Assembly: GCA_905178155.1 (NCBI GenBank)
Contig: CAJINV010000008.1
Location: forward strand, 2,170,001-2,234,000
Direction: 5' to 3'
Length of the DNA stretch: 64,000 nt
Source: Amoebophrya sp. A120
Lineage: Eukaryota; Sar; Dinophyceae; Syndiniales; Amoebophryaceae
The notes beneath the pieces are model-generated. The model saw nothing but the letters and a program-made list of their open reading frames with translations, did not search any database and was not told the DNA's origin. A program made the translations under genes and the position numbers. How positions within the stretch are numbered: position 1 is the stretch's first letter; every line of letters starts with the position of its first letter. This document shows positions 59,401 through 61,853 of this stretch, piece by piece.

Positions 59401-61853
59401 TGATGCAGGCAAAAGCATCACAGGTTTTGAGCACGCCTCATGATGCCTCTCCCGCATGAGAAACTTCTTACTTGCGTGCCAAGAAATGGACAGCCTTTGG
59501 CGCTCATGCAACACAAATTTTTGTGTGTTCCAGAGTTTGCATCACAAGTTCCAACCCTTCCAGACCCAGACACTTGTACATTTGATAGACAAGGAGATGC
59601 GCACGTGCTGGTACGAGTTTTACGCCAAAGTCGGAGACAAACCGGGGCAGATATTAAAGTGAAAAATGCCCCCCACCCCTGAACTTGCAAAAATTTGTGA
59701 TGCGAAGTTTCCAAATGAAAACTTTTTGCCATGCATGAAAGGAGTATGGATCTTTCTGATGCAGAGTCTAGGCGAGGCGTGTATCGCATCGCTTGCATGA
59801 CAAGCGCCGCTCTTGCTGGGGTCTCTTGCAATACAAATTTCCGCTATTCACGATTGGAAACCTGTGATGCTGATAGATGCAAGAGGGCGAATGTTTCATT
59901 TGGAAAGGTTTGCAATACAAATGCTCCCAAGTTCGTGGGTGGGGGCATTTTTCATTGTAATAGCAGAAGTTGTTGCTTCATCATTTCTGGGTGACTGTCC
60001 GGTACTATCCTACGCAACACCTGATCACCCCCCTGGTCATTTGTCATGGACCAAAAAAAAGTAGCTAGCACAGGTCCGCCAAGAGGTAGCTCTCGCTCTG
60101 TAGGCGTCATGTTCATTTTGGACGATGGCAAAGAAATCAAACTGAAACTCGCGTACAATTGATGACGTTTTGCTGAGCGCGGGTGGCCGAAAATATACGC
60201 TGCCGGCCCATTTTTCACCACCCCCTGCCAGGCGGCTAAAAAGGGAACTCCCGGATTCGCGCTGAAGGGAGCGAACAGGAGCAAGATCATCGGGATAGGA
60301 TCCTGGTTCCGGCTGAATTTGTTACCCTGCTCGGTGTTAAGTTTCACCTATGTCGTGACAGCATGATGACGAATGATCAATATGAATTCATGTGCAAGCA
60401 GAGCGTGCAGACACTTGTCTCTCTCATGCGAAGAACGCTGCGTGAGCGTGTCGTCTTTTACTGCTGCTCAGATCAACATGATACATACCATACAAAGAAA
60501 AGGGTGGGGGCAGGTGTTGCGCAGGATAAGCACGAACCATCCGACCCGCGGACGCTAGCGACGTTGAGAAAGCGGGCCACGAATAAAGAGCCGGCGCATT
60601 TGGAATTGTAAAGACCGCAGCGAGAAGGAGAAAAAGAAACTACACTGGCAGCATGTGCGACGCGGCTATCGTTAACAAGCAACAAATTTGCGTTCCGTAC
60701 TACTCACGACCATACTTCTGATTGATAGATTTGTTCGTCAATGTGGTGTCTACAAAAATGGAAGTGCAATGTTGATACAACGTCCCTATCTGGAAATAGC
60801 GCTAAATGGCGCTGACTGTGGACTCACTTCGGTGTCCAAGGCACTTGCTCCGCTTCTTTTGTACAAACGAAAAAGGTAGCTGATAAAGAAGGAAAACAGA
60901 GTGCAAAGGAGAGGCTGGCTCCTACTTTACTATTATTGCCGGCCAAAGGAATGATTTGACAATCTGGAGCAAGAGCCGTGTCAAAAATGAAAGTGAGACG
61001 AAAGAGATTTGACGACGATGAGGAGCGAGGGAAGCTGCTTCTGGTAATCTTGTTAATCCTTGAATATCAATGGATACAACTCGATGCACATAGATAGCTC
61101 CTGGCGTTGGGGTGGCAAGCACATCGTCGCCTAAAAGCAGCCTGCTGACAGCAGTAGGAACTAAAACTATGGTAGGCGCTCTTTCAGATCCGTACCTTGC
61201 GACGTCTCTTTTCCGAGTGTGGAGTCTTGGCAACCCTAGCAGTGGTGGTCTATCGGGTGCAAATCTGTCTGGGCTAGCGCTGGGATGAGGATGCAATCAA
61301 CTTGTGATGCTCAATCCAGAAAGTTTCTTTGATGTGCGATTGCCTGAGAAGCAAGTCTTGCTGCCCTATTTTTTGTCGCACAAAGAAGCAGCAGCTGCCC
61401 CAGCATCATCTCTGGGAACGTTTCATTAAACACTGATGCAGCGTTGGCATGCAGATGCATCACAAACTCAAACGTTCTACTGAGTTGAGAGGAGTCTGAA
61501 GCATGCAAACAGTGTGTGCTGAAATTGAAAAATGAACAGTACTTATTGTAAATATGAAAATTCTATAGCCTGCTCCCTAACAATCCGTAGGAGATTCTCC
61601 CTCTGATCGTGCCAGTCTGGACCGCGGTTACTACCGGGGGCTAACCAAGCTCCGGCGACAAGCGCCATCCAACCAAGCGCACAAGAATGTCATCACTTTT
61701 CCAGCCGGACACCCGGACATTTTTGCGTTTGATGTGTTCCCGTCGATGAAGATTCCAGTTATGATGTTGAGCGGGATATGCGTTTCTTACGTGCCGGCGG
61801 TCGAGGCAGCGGTGGTGGGGCTGCGCACGGCGCGTGGTTCTACGTGTTGGTGA
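22307..61853 (+). CDS. Giant surface/secreted protein gene, at least 21 exons, interrupted by introners
   Basis: Exons by my reconstruction: 22307-23451, 23709-23788, 24111-24197, 24471-24580, 24907-24960, 25218-25897, 28662-29189, 29517-29576, 44678-44902, 52775-52855, 52978-54620, 54917-55602, 56079-56159, 56506-56725, 57045-57119, 57533-57912, 58239-58295, 58563-58856, 59317-59324, 59593-59651, 59968-60005, and possibly 61176-61250 and 61740-61853. Removing each introner plus one target-duplication copy keeps one frame through all 20 firm junctions (about 6.6 kb). The protein has an N-terminal membrane segment, repeated discoidin-like modules and PAN-like Cys modules, consistent with an extracellular adhesion or lectin-type role (inference). 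The start could also be ATG 22172. The C-terminus is uncertain. Confidence 0.75.
23452..23703 (+). mobile_element. Introner, family E
   Basis: TATGTAGGCGTCAGGATTGA at the left and the complement of TATGGGGGTGTCAGGACTGA at the right form an inverted repeat of roughly 25 bp. The flanks ACACT and ACACC differ at one position. It contains TATCGGTTTTATGC-like internal sequence and GCATGACAAA motifs shared with other introners. Confidence 0.8.
23709..24960 (+). CDS. Exons 2-5 of the giant gene
   Basis: Four short exons (80, 87, 110 and 54 nt) separated by introners. They encode in order PLPTAVGSATEGYSVGLMFD, then GDFLHLGNLGNALVAVEARM, then GTSLVAAGGGSASAYCTEEL, then EALHGSGAVPPQDWTWNE. The AYCTEELGKAF segment is matched by FACTEELGRAF in exon 11, and WTWNE precedes a PAN-like cysteine module just as WPWRE does in exon 11. 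These exons therefore belong to a repeated module, which supports the reconstruction independently of the frame. Confidence 0.8.
23789..24105 (+). mobile_element. Introner, family B
   Basis: TATCAAAACG then ACCTCCACCCCATATCAAAT at the left; GATATGGGGAGGGGGGACTT...CTCAATA at the right. The flanks GGACG and GAACG are a 5-bp duplication with one mismatch. It interrupts the codon after PVAD; removal gives VADGDFLHLG. Confidence 0.88.
24198..24463 (+). mobile_element. Introner with 7-bp direct repeat
   Basis: The flanks GAAAACG are identical (24191-24197 and 24464-24470). The right end CCTCGGATA fits the GATA end of other introners, but the left end CCCAGTTCG does not begin TAT. Removal joins YAFEN and GTSLVAAGG in frame. 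Confidence 0.65.
24581..24901 (+). mobile_element. Introner, family B
   Basis: TATCAAAAGGAAAAATTCCC at the left; GGGGGGATTTTTCTTCTTGATA at the right, with CCCTCCCTATAT and its mirror inside. The flanks ATGGG and ATGGC differ at one base. Removal joins NPNG and EALHG in frame. Confidence 0.88.
24961..25212 (+). mobile_element. Introner, family C
   Basis: An inverted repeat of about 40 bp: TATACCCTGCTCAGCTGTTA then CAATTTCAAACGTTACAATAG at the left, mirrored at 25158-25212. The flanks ATGAG and ACGAG match at four of five positions. Removal joins WNE and CAQFCAQEP, exactly as in the homologous module of exon 11, where no introner is present. Confidence 0.88.
25218..25897 (+). CDS. Exon 6 of the giant gene: PAN-like and discoidin-like modules
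   Basis: Encodes CAQFCAQEPLCAGVEYWTDA followed by CTYSPARGHCRP, a cysteine pattern close to PAN/apple domains and nearly repeated in exon 11. Then come WKRATVALVMTDACR, a linker, and ADWIEVRFKDRVPRKVAGVV with LFKRNRANQEHDV and IFLNGSP. The last part matches WWEVSFKDGQ...GFVAFKQTQSNYDNN of exon 11, the sheet of a galactose-binding-like fold. The exon ends at GWWVFE, interrupted by a large introner (25898-28656). Confidence 0.82.
27550..27770. repeat. Palindromic CCCGGGTAGGAAA repeats
   Basis: The sequence CCCGGGTAGGAAA and its complement alternate several times. A near-perfect palindrome at about 27681-27726 reads TTTCCTACCCGGGGTTTTGA on one arm. A further copy lies at about 28111. The arms could form strong hairpins. 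Confidence 0.75.
27771..28430. repeat. Tandem array of about 100-bp units
   Basis: About seven diverged copies of a unit containing GGGCGGCGCGGCAGCGCCGCG, a T-run, TTCGCGG..GGCTATGTGAGG and AAAACCTCGTATAGCCCC. Unit spacing varies from about 80 to 108 bp. The inverted GAGGTTTTGAAA / CAAAACCTC makes each unit foldable. The open frames on both strands are by-products. Confidence 0.8.
28662..29576 (+). CDS. Exons 7-8 of the giant gene: discoidin-like module
   Basis: Exon 7 (28662-29189) encodes EDAKYPSSVAAWNRD, then MGTATEWFGGYCAYTD, the core SLNWWRVEFADQKRHHVSLL with HLFNRDADA, and GTVWLDPPITVDEDD. The xWWRV.F...V..L.LFNR pattern is that of F5/8C or fucolectin-type galactose-binding domains. 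Exon 11 repeats the same order, with GTVWLDPPITVDEED. Exon 8 (29517-29576) encodes QPVRRIYVLAPLDRSSSNG, matched by QPVRRLYVAAPFDRVPTPG. Introners flank both sides of exon 8; the left one (29190-29511) falls in codons for AAT-Q. Sheet-forming, extracellular in character, probably glycan- or surface-binding (inference). Confidence 0.82.
29190..29511 (+). mobile_element. Introner, family A
   Basis: The left end GCATATCCACTGCAAATATG with GTGGGTCTGG mirrors AGACCCAGACATATTTTCAA at the right. The flanks GCAAC (29185-29189) and ACAAC (29512-29516) match at four of five positions. Removal joins GGLLAAT and QPVRRIYV in frame. Confidence 0.78.
30095..30422. repeat. 82-bp tandem repeat, four copies
   Basis: The unit starts GGCCGGCCGGCCGGCGGCGG and contains GGCGATTCTCTTCCGTGTTG. 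Copies begin at 30095, 30177, 30259 and 30341. The first three are nearly identical; the fourth is diverged at its end (GTCGGCGACCCTCTTCTTTG). The long Arg/Pro/Ala frames on both strands here are due to this array. Confidence 0.93.
30423..31567. other. No gene recognised; left flank of element 2
   Basis: Mixed GC-rich sequence with short frames. A purine-rich block similar to 43190-43380 and 44017-44160 is not clear on this side. The end of the stretch carries the target duplication AGTTC at 31568-31572. Confidence 0.4.
31573..32187 (+). repeat. 5' LTR of element 2 with four palindromic repeats
   Basis: 615 bp. Four copies of a palindrome-ended unit, AATCAATGG...CCATTGATT around CTTGCCGCTTACGGGCTGAG, occur near 31657, 31754, 31857 and 31958, about 100 bp apart. 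The third copy has compensating changes in one arm (CCATCGATT). It has about 36 bp (near 31698-31735) absent from the right LTR. Confidence 0.93.
32258..34683 (+). CDS. Gag of element 2 (interrupted)
   Basis: ATG 32258 starts MTVASAEIDAKLPGATGW, and the frame runs to 32369, where a TIR element (32370-33594) is inserted. Removing it with one 6-bp duplication restores the frame (LDIQFNSVVVNLGQPG). Downstream are a capsid-like helical part (AQNILDYLPKMFSKGFRDTI) and a zinc-knuckle-like CYKCDDWGRHAWEC. That motif has the His one position late (CX2CX5HX3C instead of CX2CX4HX4C). Additional frameshifts occur near 33930 and 34200. Particle-forming and RNA-binding role by family; this copy cannot be functional. 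Confidence 0.75.
32370..33594. mobile_element. Non-autonomous TIR element, family T1, copy A
   Basis: Starts TCAGTCAGAGAGCCCGCGGG and ends CCGGGGTTTCTAACTGA, an imperfect inverted repeat. The target duplication is TCCAGT / TCCACT (6 bp, one change). It interrupts gag of element 2 without other loss. No transposase is visible. Contains an assembly gap (32848-33174). It matches copy B at 37347-40289 along its length. Confidence 0.88.
32848..33174. other. Assembly gap (327 N)
   Basis: A run of N inside T1 copy A. At the matching place in copy B (about 39535-39880) there is a hairpin with arms of about 50 bp, which may explain why assembly or sequencing failed here. The gap length agrees with copy B. 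Confidence 1.
34757..36175 (+). CDS. Protease and integrase of element 2 (degenerate)
   Basis: The protease region reads NLVDSCASRYLSKHADDF, with Cys replacing the Gly of the D-S-G active site. Integrase: a zinc part with LRRRLGRFHVDGL...CSECDRTKGQ, where one His is Arg. The first catalytic Asp is in LKLLALDFGVG. A frameshift follows near 35570. The second Asp is in WFLRRDKEPALGS, and NPEQNGTCGRFMRTLF has Gly where the catalytic Glu (NGxAER) should be. It is recognisable as copia integrase but very probably inactive. Confidence 0.8.
36434..40690 (+). CDS. Reverse transcriptase of element 2, split by a nested element
   Basis: The upstream part contains WRKVIDKEEARLLAYETWAP and then, in another frame, LTIKRDGTHKARACVLGNLD and VDTFAPVVSHAPSRLLL. 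It continues LHKALYGLKDAPRAWFKKYE and the intact box LAVYVDDNLIAGPD. At 37347 a T1 element (copy B) interrupts; removing it with one CGTGCC copy continues in frame as LRAELQKTLSRVPGREIAAE to FLGAIAYYSREHKSVRVTME and GALQWIATPARPDICVPVST, typical of the copia connection domain, ending at TAG 40686-40688. The insertion happened while this part of pol was open. Confidence 0.85.
37579..39289. mobile_element. Foldback-like element with arrays of GGAATCAGACTA
   Basis: The left arm (37579-37700) repeats GGAATCAGACTA-like units at least six times (GGAATCAGACTTAG, GGAATCAGTCTAG, AGAATCAGAATAG). The right arm (39185-39289) carries the complement (TCTGATTCCAT and variants). The outer ends are GGTAAGAG and the complement of GGTCGTCG. 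It lies in an AT-rich target, AATTAAAATTT / AATTAAAAATT. The inner part has no recognised protein. Confidence 0.8.
39601..39753. other. Long imperfect hairpin inside T1 copy B
   Basis: Arms 39601-39652 and 39703-39753 are complementary with few mismatches (TTCTATTTTTCTGCGGGATT mirrored by AATCCCGCAAAAAATAGAA). It corresponds to the N-gap position in copy A. Confidence 0.75.
40296..42400 (+). CDS. Connection and RNase H of element 2 (degenerate, split)
   Basis: After the reverse transcriptase stop the next frame carries TTREVGLSYSPAEEVKFNEI. At 40854 another TIR element interrupts. Beyond it (41900-42350) comes KTMRPTTGSIMYYRGCPICW with RSNRQTLRAYSTAESEYVAA, the RNase H hallmark with the Glu intact. 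The first catalytic Asp region reads SAAGFAN instead of SDADFAG, and the later Asp is lost (LWVGNQSAIATAK). With the frameshifts this RNase H should be dead. Confidence 0.78.
40854..41892. mobile_element. Non-autonomous TIR element, family T2
   Basis: The ends TCAGGCGGACGGCCCGGGGC and the complement TCAGGCGGACGACCCGGGGC form a 22-bp inverted repeat with one mismatch. The 7-bp target duplication GGTTTCG is perfect (40847-40853 and 41893-41899). The interior holds short repeats (CCCAATATTTATCC, GGGGGGTGCCC) and a GATGATCATCTCGC palindrome near 41185, with no protein. It interrupts the RNase H domain of element 2. Confidence 0.9.
42594..43172 (+). repeat. 3' LTR of element 2
   Basis: 579 bp, TGTTGG...CCAACA, with the same four palindromic units (near 42680, 42736, 42840 and 42943). 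The tract GATTGAGGAGGGG precedes it. The target duplication AGTTC follows. Confidence 0.93.
43386..44016 (-). repeat. Solo LTR of the element 2 family, inverted and diverged
   Basis: Four units ACTCAGCCCGTAAGCGGCAA near 43588, 43690, 43791 and 43900 are the complement of the element 2 LTR units. The right end CATGACCAACA is the complement of the LTR start. The left end TGTTAGTGGACTTGAGAACA resembles the complement of the LTR end. The flanks AATAG and AAGAG match at four of five positions. No internal coding region, so recombination between LTRs probably removed it. Confidence 0.8.
44017..44672. other. Remainder of the 15-kb intron, right side
   Basis: Purine-rich near the solo LTR (AGAAGGGAAAGC-type), then mixed sequence to the introner right arm. 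The open frames here are not supported by splice context. The exon resumes at 44678. Confidence 0.45.
44678..44902 (+). CDS. Exon 9 of the giant gene
   Basis: Encodes GPHYNDTSDALVICGAHLYA followed by PASALNDVQSRLNVARYVE and a YRYGRTTEW end. It is homologous to ICGALLYAPAWSLDEST of exon 11 and to the MGTATEW of exon 7, placing it between a QPVRRIYV segment and a WWR core in the repeated module, as the reconstruction requires. It follows the 15-kb intron and is followed by a 7.9-kb intron. The junction to exon 10 (TTEW to EISEHKCTHTD) uses the short direct repeat TGGCA / TGGGA. Confidence 0.75.
44987..45075. repeat. Left array of foldback-like repeats
   Basis: Units GGAATCAAATTG, GGAATCACGTTG, GAATTCAAGTTA, GCAATCAAGTTA and GAAATCAAGTTA. 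The complementary array (AACTTGATTCC, ACGTGATTCC) is at 52632-52769 in opposite orientation. The 7.9-kb intron may therefore be bounded by the arms of one large foldback-like element. Confidence 0.65.
45252..45380. repeat. Left arm of a second GGAATCAGACTA element
   Basis: GGTAAGAGAGGGAATCAGAC and several further units match the left arm at 37579. The following 100 bp (GTCGTATGCATTGGGCATG...CCCCTGCAGGCATCGCT) also match 37745-37815. No matching right arm was found, so the copy is truncated or its right side is highly diverged. Confidence 0.75.
45381..50690. other. Intron interior, no gene recognised
   Basis: Mixed sequence with many overlapping frames. 46205-46252 is a 17-bp perfect hairpin (CATGCAATTCTGTCGGA and complement). 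46300-46560 repeats TGCAATTT-like motifs. The frames at 48794-49153 and 49330-49671 (MDRLKAKAERHRRDIATNIV) have a more protein-like composition but match nothing I recognise; they may be remnants of a mobile element. Confidence 0.4.
50691..51370. repeat. Dispersed GC-rich repeat, copy 2
   Basis: AAAACGACGCAAGGGAGCCG and GAGGCGCCCACCGCCTTGG match the copy at 2186-2660. It is longer by an insertion (GGCAAGCAAGGGGGCC) and is followed by a second, related block (CAATCCGC then TGTTGTGGCC...GCCGCCAAAAGC). Confidence 0.6.
51371..52631. other. Intron interior, no gene recognised
   Basis: Moderately GC-rich. Short frames only. TTGTCATGCAGATATCTGAG near 52495 resembles introner interior sequence. Confidence 0.4.
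52632..52769. repeat. Right array of foldback-like repeats
   Basis: Units ACGTGATTCCGCAAACTTGA, AACGTGATCCCATAA, ACGTGATTCCATTAACTTGA and AACTTGATTCCAAACGC. They are complementary to 44987-45075. The array ends GCTAACTTGATA directly at exon 10. Confidence 0.68.
52775..54620 (+). CDS. Exons 10-11 of the giant gene: full discoidin-like and PAN-like modules
   Basis: Exon 10 (52775-52855) encodes SEHKCTHTDVSAASCGNEAA and the core GFNWWR. A small GT-AG introner follows. Exon 11 (52978-54620, the longest) encodes DVGFPGGRRQYVSRLRLFNR, GTVWLDPPITVDEED, QPVRRLYVAAP, ICGALLYAPAW, a second sheet with QWWEVSFKDGQPRPIMGFVA and IYLNGTL, TWVSIGQDASKIRIS, ITLCGFWLFQSC, FACTEELGRAF and a PAN-like module CVQWCAQEPKCGGVDYELDG with CSYSPARGMCRP, then ALVMTDGCRRSLM and STPRIDRSANAEYGSC. 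It therefore holds in one piece the order that other exons show in fragments. An extracellular, disulphide-rich product is likely (inference). Confidence 0.85.
52856..52977 (+). mobile_element. Short introner with GT-AG boundaries
   Basis: The left end TAGGCACAGAAAAGGACCCA mirrors the right end ATCGTGGATTTTGTTCTGTG then GATA, with the inner arm CATCCCCATCC matched by GGATGGGGATC. A GT (52856-52857) and AG (52976-52977) pair gives the in-frame junction WWR-DVGF, matching WWRVEF in exon 7. No clear 5-bp duplication remains. Confidence 0.75.
54621..54911 (+). mobile_element. Introner, family A, with GT-AG option
   Basis: TATCAACTGCAAATATGTCT at the left; CAGACCCAGACATATTAATT then TGCAATGCATA at the right. 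The flanks GGTGG and GTTGG match at four of five positions. Here the duplication supplies a canonical pair: GT starting at 54620 and AG ending at 54912. Removal gives VAGVVLQMRAGD or one residue more; both are in frame. Confidence 0.85.
54917..55602 (+). CDS. Exon 12 of the giant gene
   Basis: Encodes VLQMRAGDTNRGVSRVYVQY, cysteines at VPGCTRSDPRGSAVCLHGW, then EEQSARVLYFGEPVLASSIR and AYRAELILRAHDG, a beta-sheet rhythm typical of discoidin-like domains. A second PAN-like module follows: PPDYDACLQWCVDHPTCVAI with FYEHYKCQPF. The exon ends in SHRELEY. The DxCLQWCxxxPxC spacing matches the CVQWCAQEPKC of exon 11, so cysteine modules alternate with sheet modules along the protein. Confidence 0.83.
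55603..56073 (+). mobile_element. Introner-like intron with weak ends
   Basis: Starts TATCTCACATTTGTTCG after AATAT; the right side ends before ACTAT, a match of four in five. The right end lacks the usual GATA. Removal joins RELEY and VEGAAFHRIVHF in frame. Contains AGAGGGAGAGGGAGAGG low complexity near 55870. Confidence 0.6.
56079..57119 (+). CDS. Exons 13-15 of the giant gene
   Basis: Three exons (56079-56159, 56506-56725, 57045-57119). Encoded in order: VEGAAFHRIVHFIQYLRVEQ, SDVLGHFAYQQPLSSNPEGP with ASCRDAAGGWSEVPFGCSVS, and CHRLPYQVLCVKRVYVDYSL. The CxxxxGGWxxVPxGCS motif is repeated in exon 16 (CQTGSSGWCSVPAGCS), a short cysteine repeat I cannot assign to a family. Both internal junctions have perfect 5-bp duplications (GTCGC and GCGCT is at the 56726-57039 introner), so the frame evidence is strong here. 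Confidence 0.83.
56160..56500 (+). mobile_element. Introner, family B
   Basis: TATCAACAGGAAAAATCCGC at the left; GATATGGGGAGGGGGGATTT then CCTCACAATA at the right. The 5-bp duplication GTCGC is perfect (56155-56159 and 56501-56505). The 3' side reads ...AATAG when the first G of the duplication is included. Confidence 0.93.
56726..57039 (+). mobile_element. Introner, family B
   Basis: TATCAAAATGAAAAATCCCC at the left; GATATGGGGAGGGGGGATTT then CCTCGCAATA at the right. The 5-bp duplication GCGCT is perfect (56721-56725 and 57040-57044). Confidence 0.93.
57120..57527 (+). mobile_element. Introner, family B (with internal duplication)
   Basis: TATCAAAAGGAAAAATGCCC at the left; CAATATGGGTCGGGGGAAAA then CGCAATA at the right. 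The flanks AACCC and AACCA differ by one base. Near 57380-57430 the sequence GGACTGACCCC and AGCAATACAAGCCGTA is locally duplicated. Confidence 0.88.
57533..57912 (+). CDS. Exon 16 of the giant gene
   Basis: Encodes ITGEPVRCYRGAEREQRISK, IECKEVGLGMALTAPLFLPY, then GREHFKWGAAMEEGDSTSAG with CQTGSSGWCSVPAGCSLSD and GHVHWNSAKFDEACCAVGYN. It is cysteine-rich and repeats the GW.SVP.GCS motif of exon 14. The flanking introners have duplications AACCC/AACCA on the left and perfect TGCCC on the right. Alternative readings of the frame contain stops, so this frame is well supported. Confidence 0.83.
57913..58233 (+). mobile_element. Introner, family B
   Basis: TATCAAGAGGAAAAATTCCC at the left; CAATATGGGGAGGGGGAATT then TTTACGATA at the right. 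The 5-bp duplication TGCCC is perfect (57908-57912 and 58234-58238). No AG can be formed at the 3' side within the ambiguity. Confidence 0.93.
58239..58856 (+). CDS. Exons 17-18 of the giant gene
   Basis: Exon 17 (57 nt) encodes PPRRIHPKFERDRLFFTRT. Exon 18 (58563-58856) encodes EDVTDPTRIAAQPFRIHDYP, MKWWHQVEGHPLELRVDLDW and AAGILIKLFCSPFATL, then a basic linker and TETLLFYRDVDDIVAFAYS. MKWWHQVEG..LELRVDLDW again has the double-Trp sheet pattern of the WWR modules, though more diverged. The perfect duplication GCACC flanks the introner between them. Confidence 0.8.
58296..58557 (+). mobile_element. Introner, family A
   Basis: TATCAAATGTAAAAATGTCT at the left; AGACATTTTTACAGTTGATA at the right. 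The 5-bp duplication GCACC is perfect (58291-58295 and 58558-58562). An AG 3' end (GATA plus G) pairs with a CA 5' end. Confidence 0.94.
58857..59310 (+). mobile_element. Introner-like intron
   Basis: The flanks TATTCC (58851-58856) and TACTCC (59311-59316) are a 6-bp repeat with one change. The inner ends GCATTGCAAAATAAAATGTC and GACGTGATATTTGCATTCGA form an inverted repeat like family A. Removal joins FAYS and NDKEMRTCWYEF in frame. Confidence 0.68.
59317..60005 (+). CDS. Exons 19-21 of the giant gene, including a micro-exon
   Basis: Exon 19 is only 8 nt (14 if the repeat TACTCC is counted), between two introners. Exon 20 (59593-59651) encodes KEMRTCWYEFYAKVGDKPGQ. Exon 21 (59968-60005) encodes KLLLHHFWVTVRY. 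Both flanking duplications (GACAA and GCAGA) are perfect, and the frame continues without stops. Downstream, the open frame at 61176-61250 (ALFQIRTLRRLFSECGVLAT) can be joined in frame across the weak repeat GGTAC/GGTAG. Confidence 0.72.
59325..59587 (+). mobile_element. Introner, family A
   Basis: TATCAAATGTAAAAATGTCT at the left; AGACACTTGTACATTTGATA at the right. The 5-bp duplication GACAA is perfect (59320-59324 and 59588-59592). Confidence 0.94.
59652..59962 (+). mobile_element. Introner, family D
   Basis: TATTAAAGTGAAAAATGCCC at the left and GGGCATTTTTCATTGTAATA at the right are near-perfect inverted ends. The 5-bp duplication GCAGA is perfect (59647-59651 and 59963-59967). The C-rich/G-rich inner arms relate it to family B. 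Confidence 0.92.
60006..61170 (+). other. Probable intron with unclear ends
   Basis: Starts TATCCTACGC after GGTAC; a possible right repeat GGTAG is at 61171-61175. The ends are not inverted repeats. No supported exon inside. The frames at 60363-60611 and elsewhere have no recognisable pattern. Confidence 0.4.
61176..61853 (+). CDS. Possible 3' exons of the giant gene
   Basis: 61176-61250 and 61740-61853 join across an introner-like intron (flanks GTGGTC and GTGTTC). The product is ALFQIRTLRRLFSECGVLAT, then LAVVVPSMKIPVMMLSGICV, ending in a TGA at 61851. This is hydrophobic enough for a C-terminal membrane segment. A competing frame over the same DNA reads AWFYVLVTLPVLLLLAAIRI, also a membrane segment, preceded by DEDSSYDVERDMRFLRAGGR. 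Only one can be coding. The first is favoured by phase, the second by composition. Confidence 0.4.
61251..61733 (+). mobile_element. Introner, family A-like
   Basis: TATCGGGTGCAAATCTGTCT with GGGC at the left; ACACCCGGACATTTTTGCGT then TTGAT at the right. The flanks GTGGTC and GTGTTC match at five of six positions. Confidence 0.72.
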
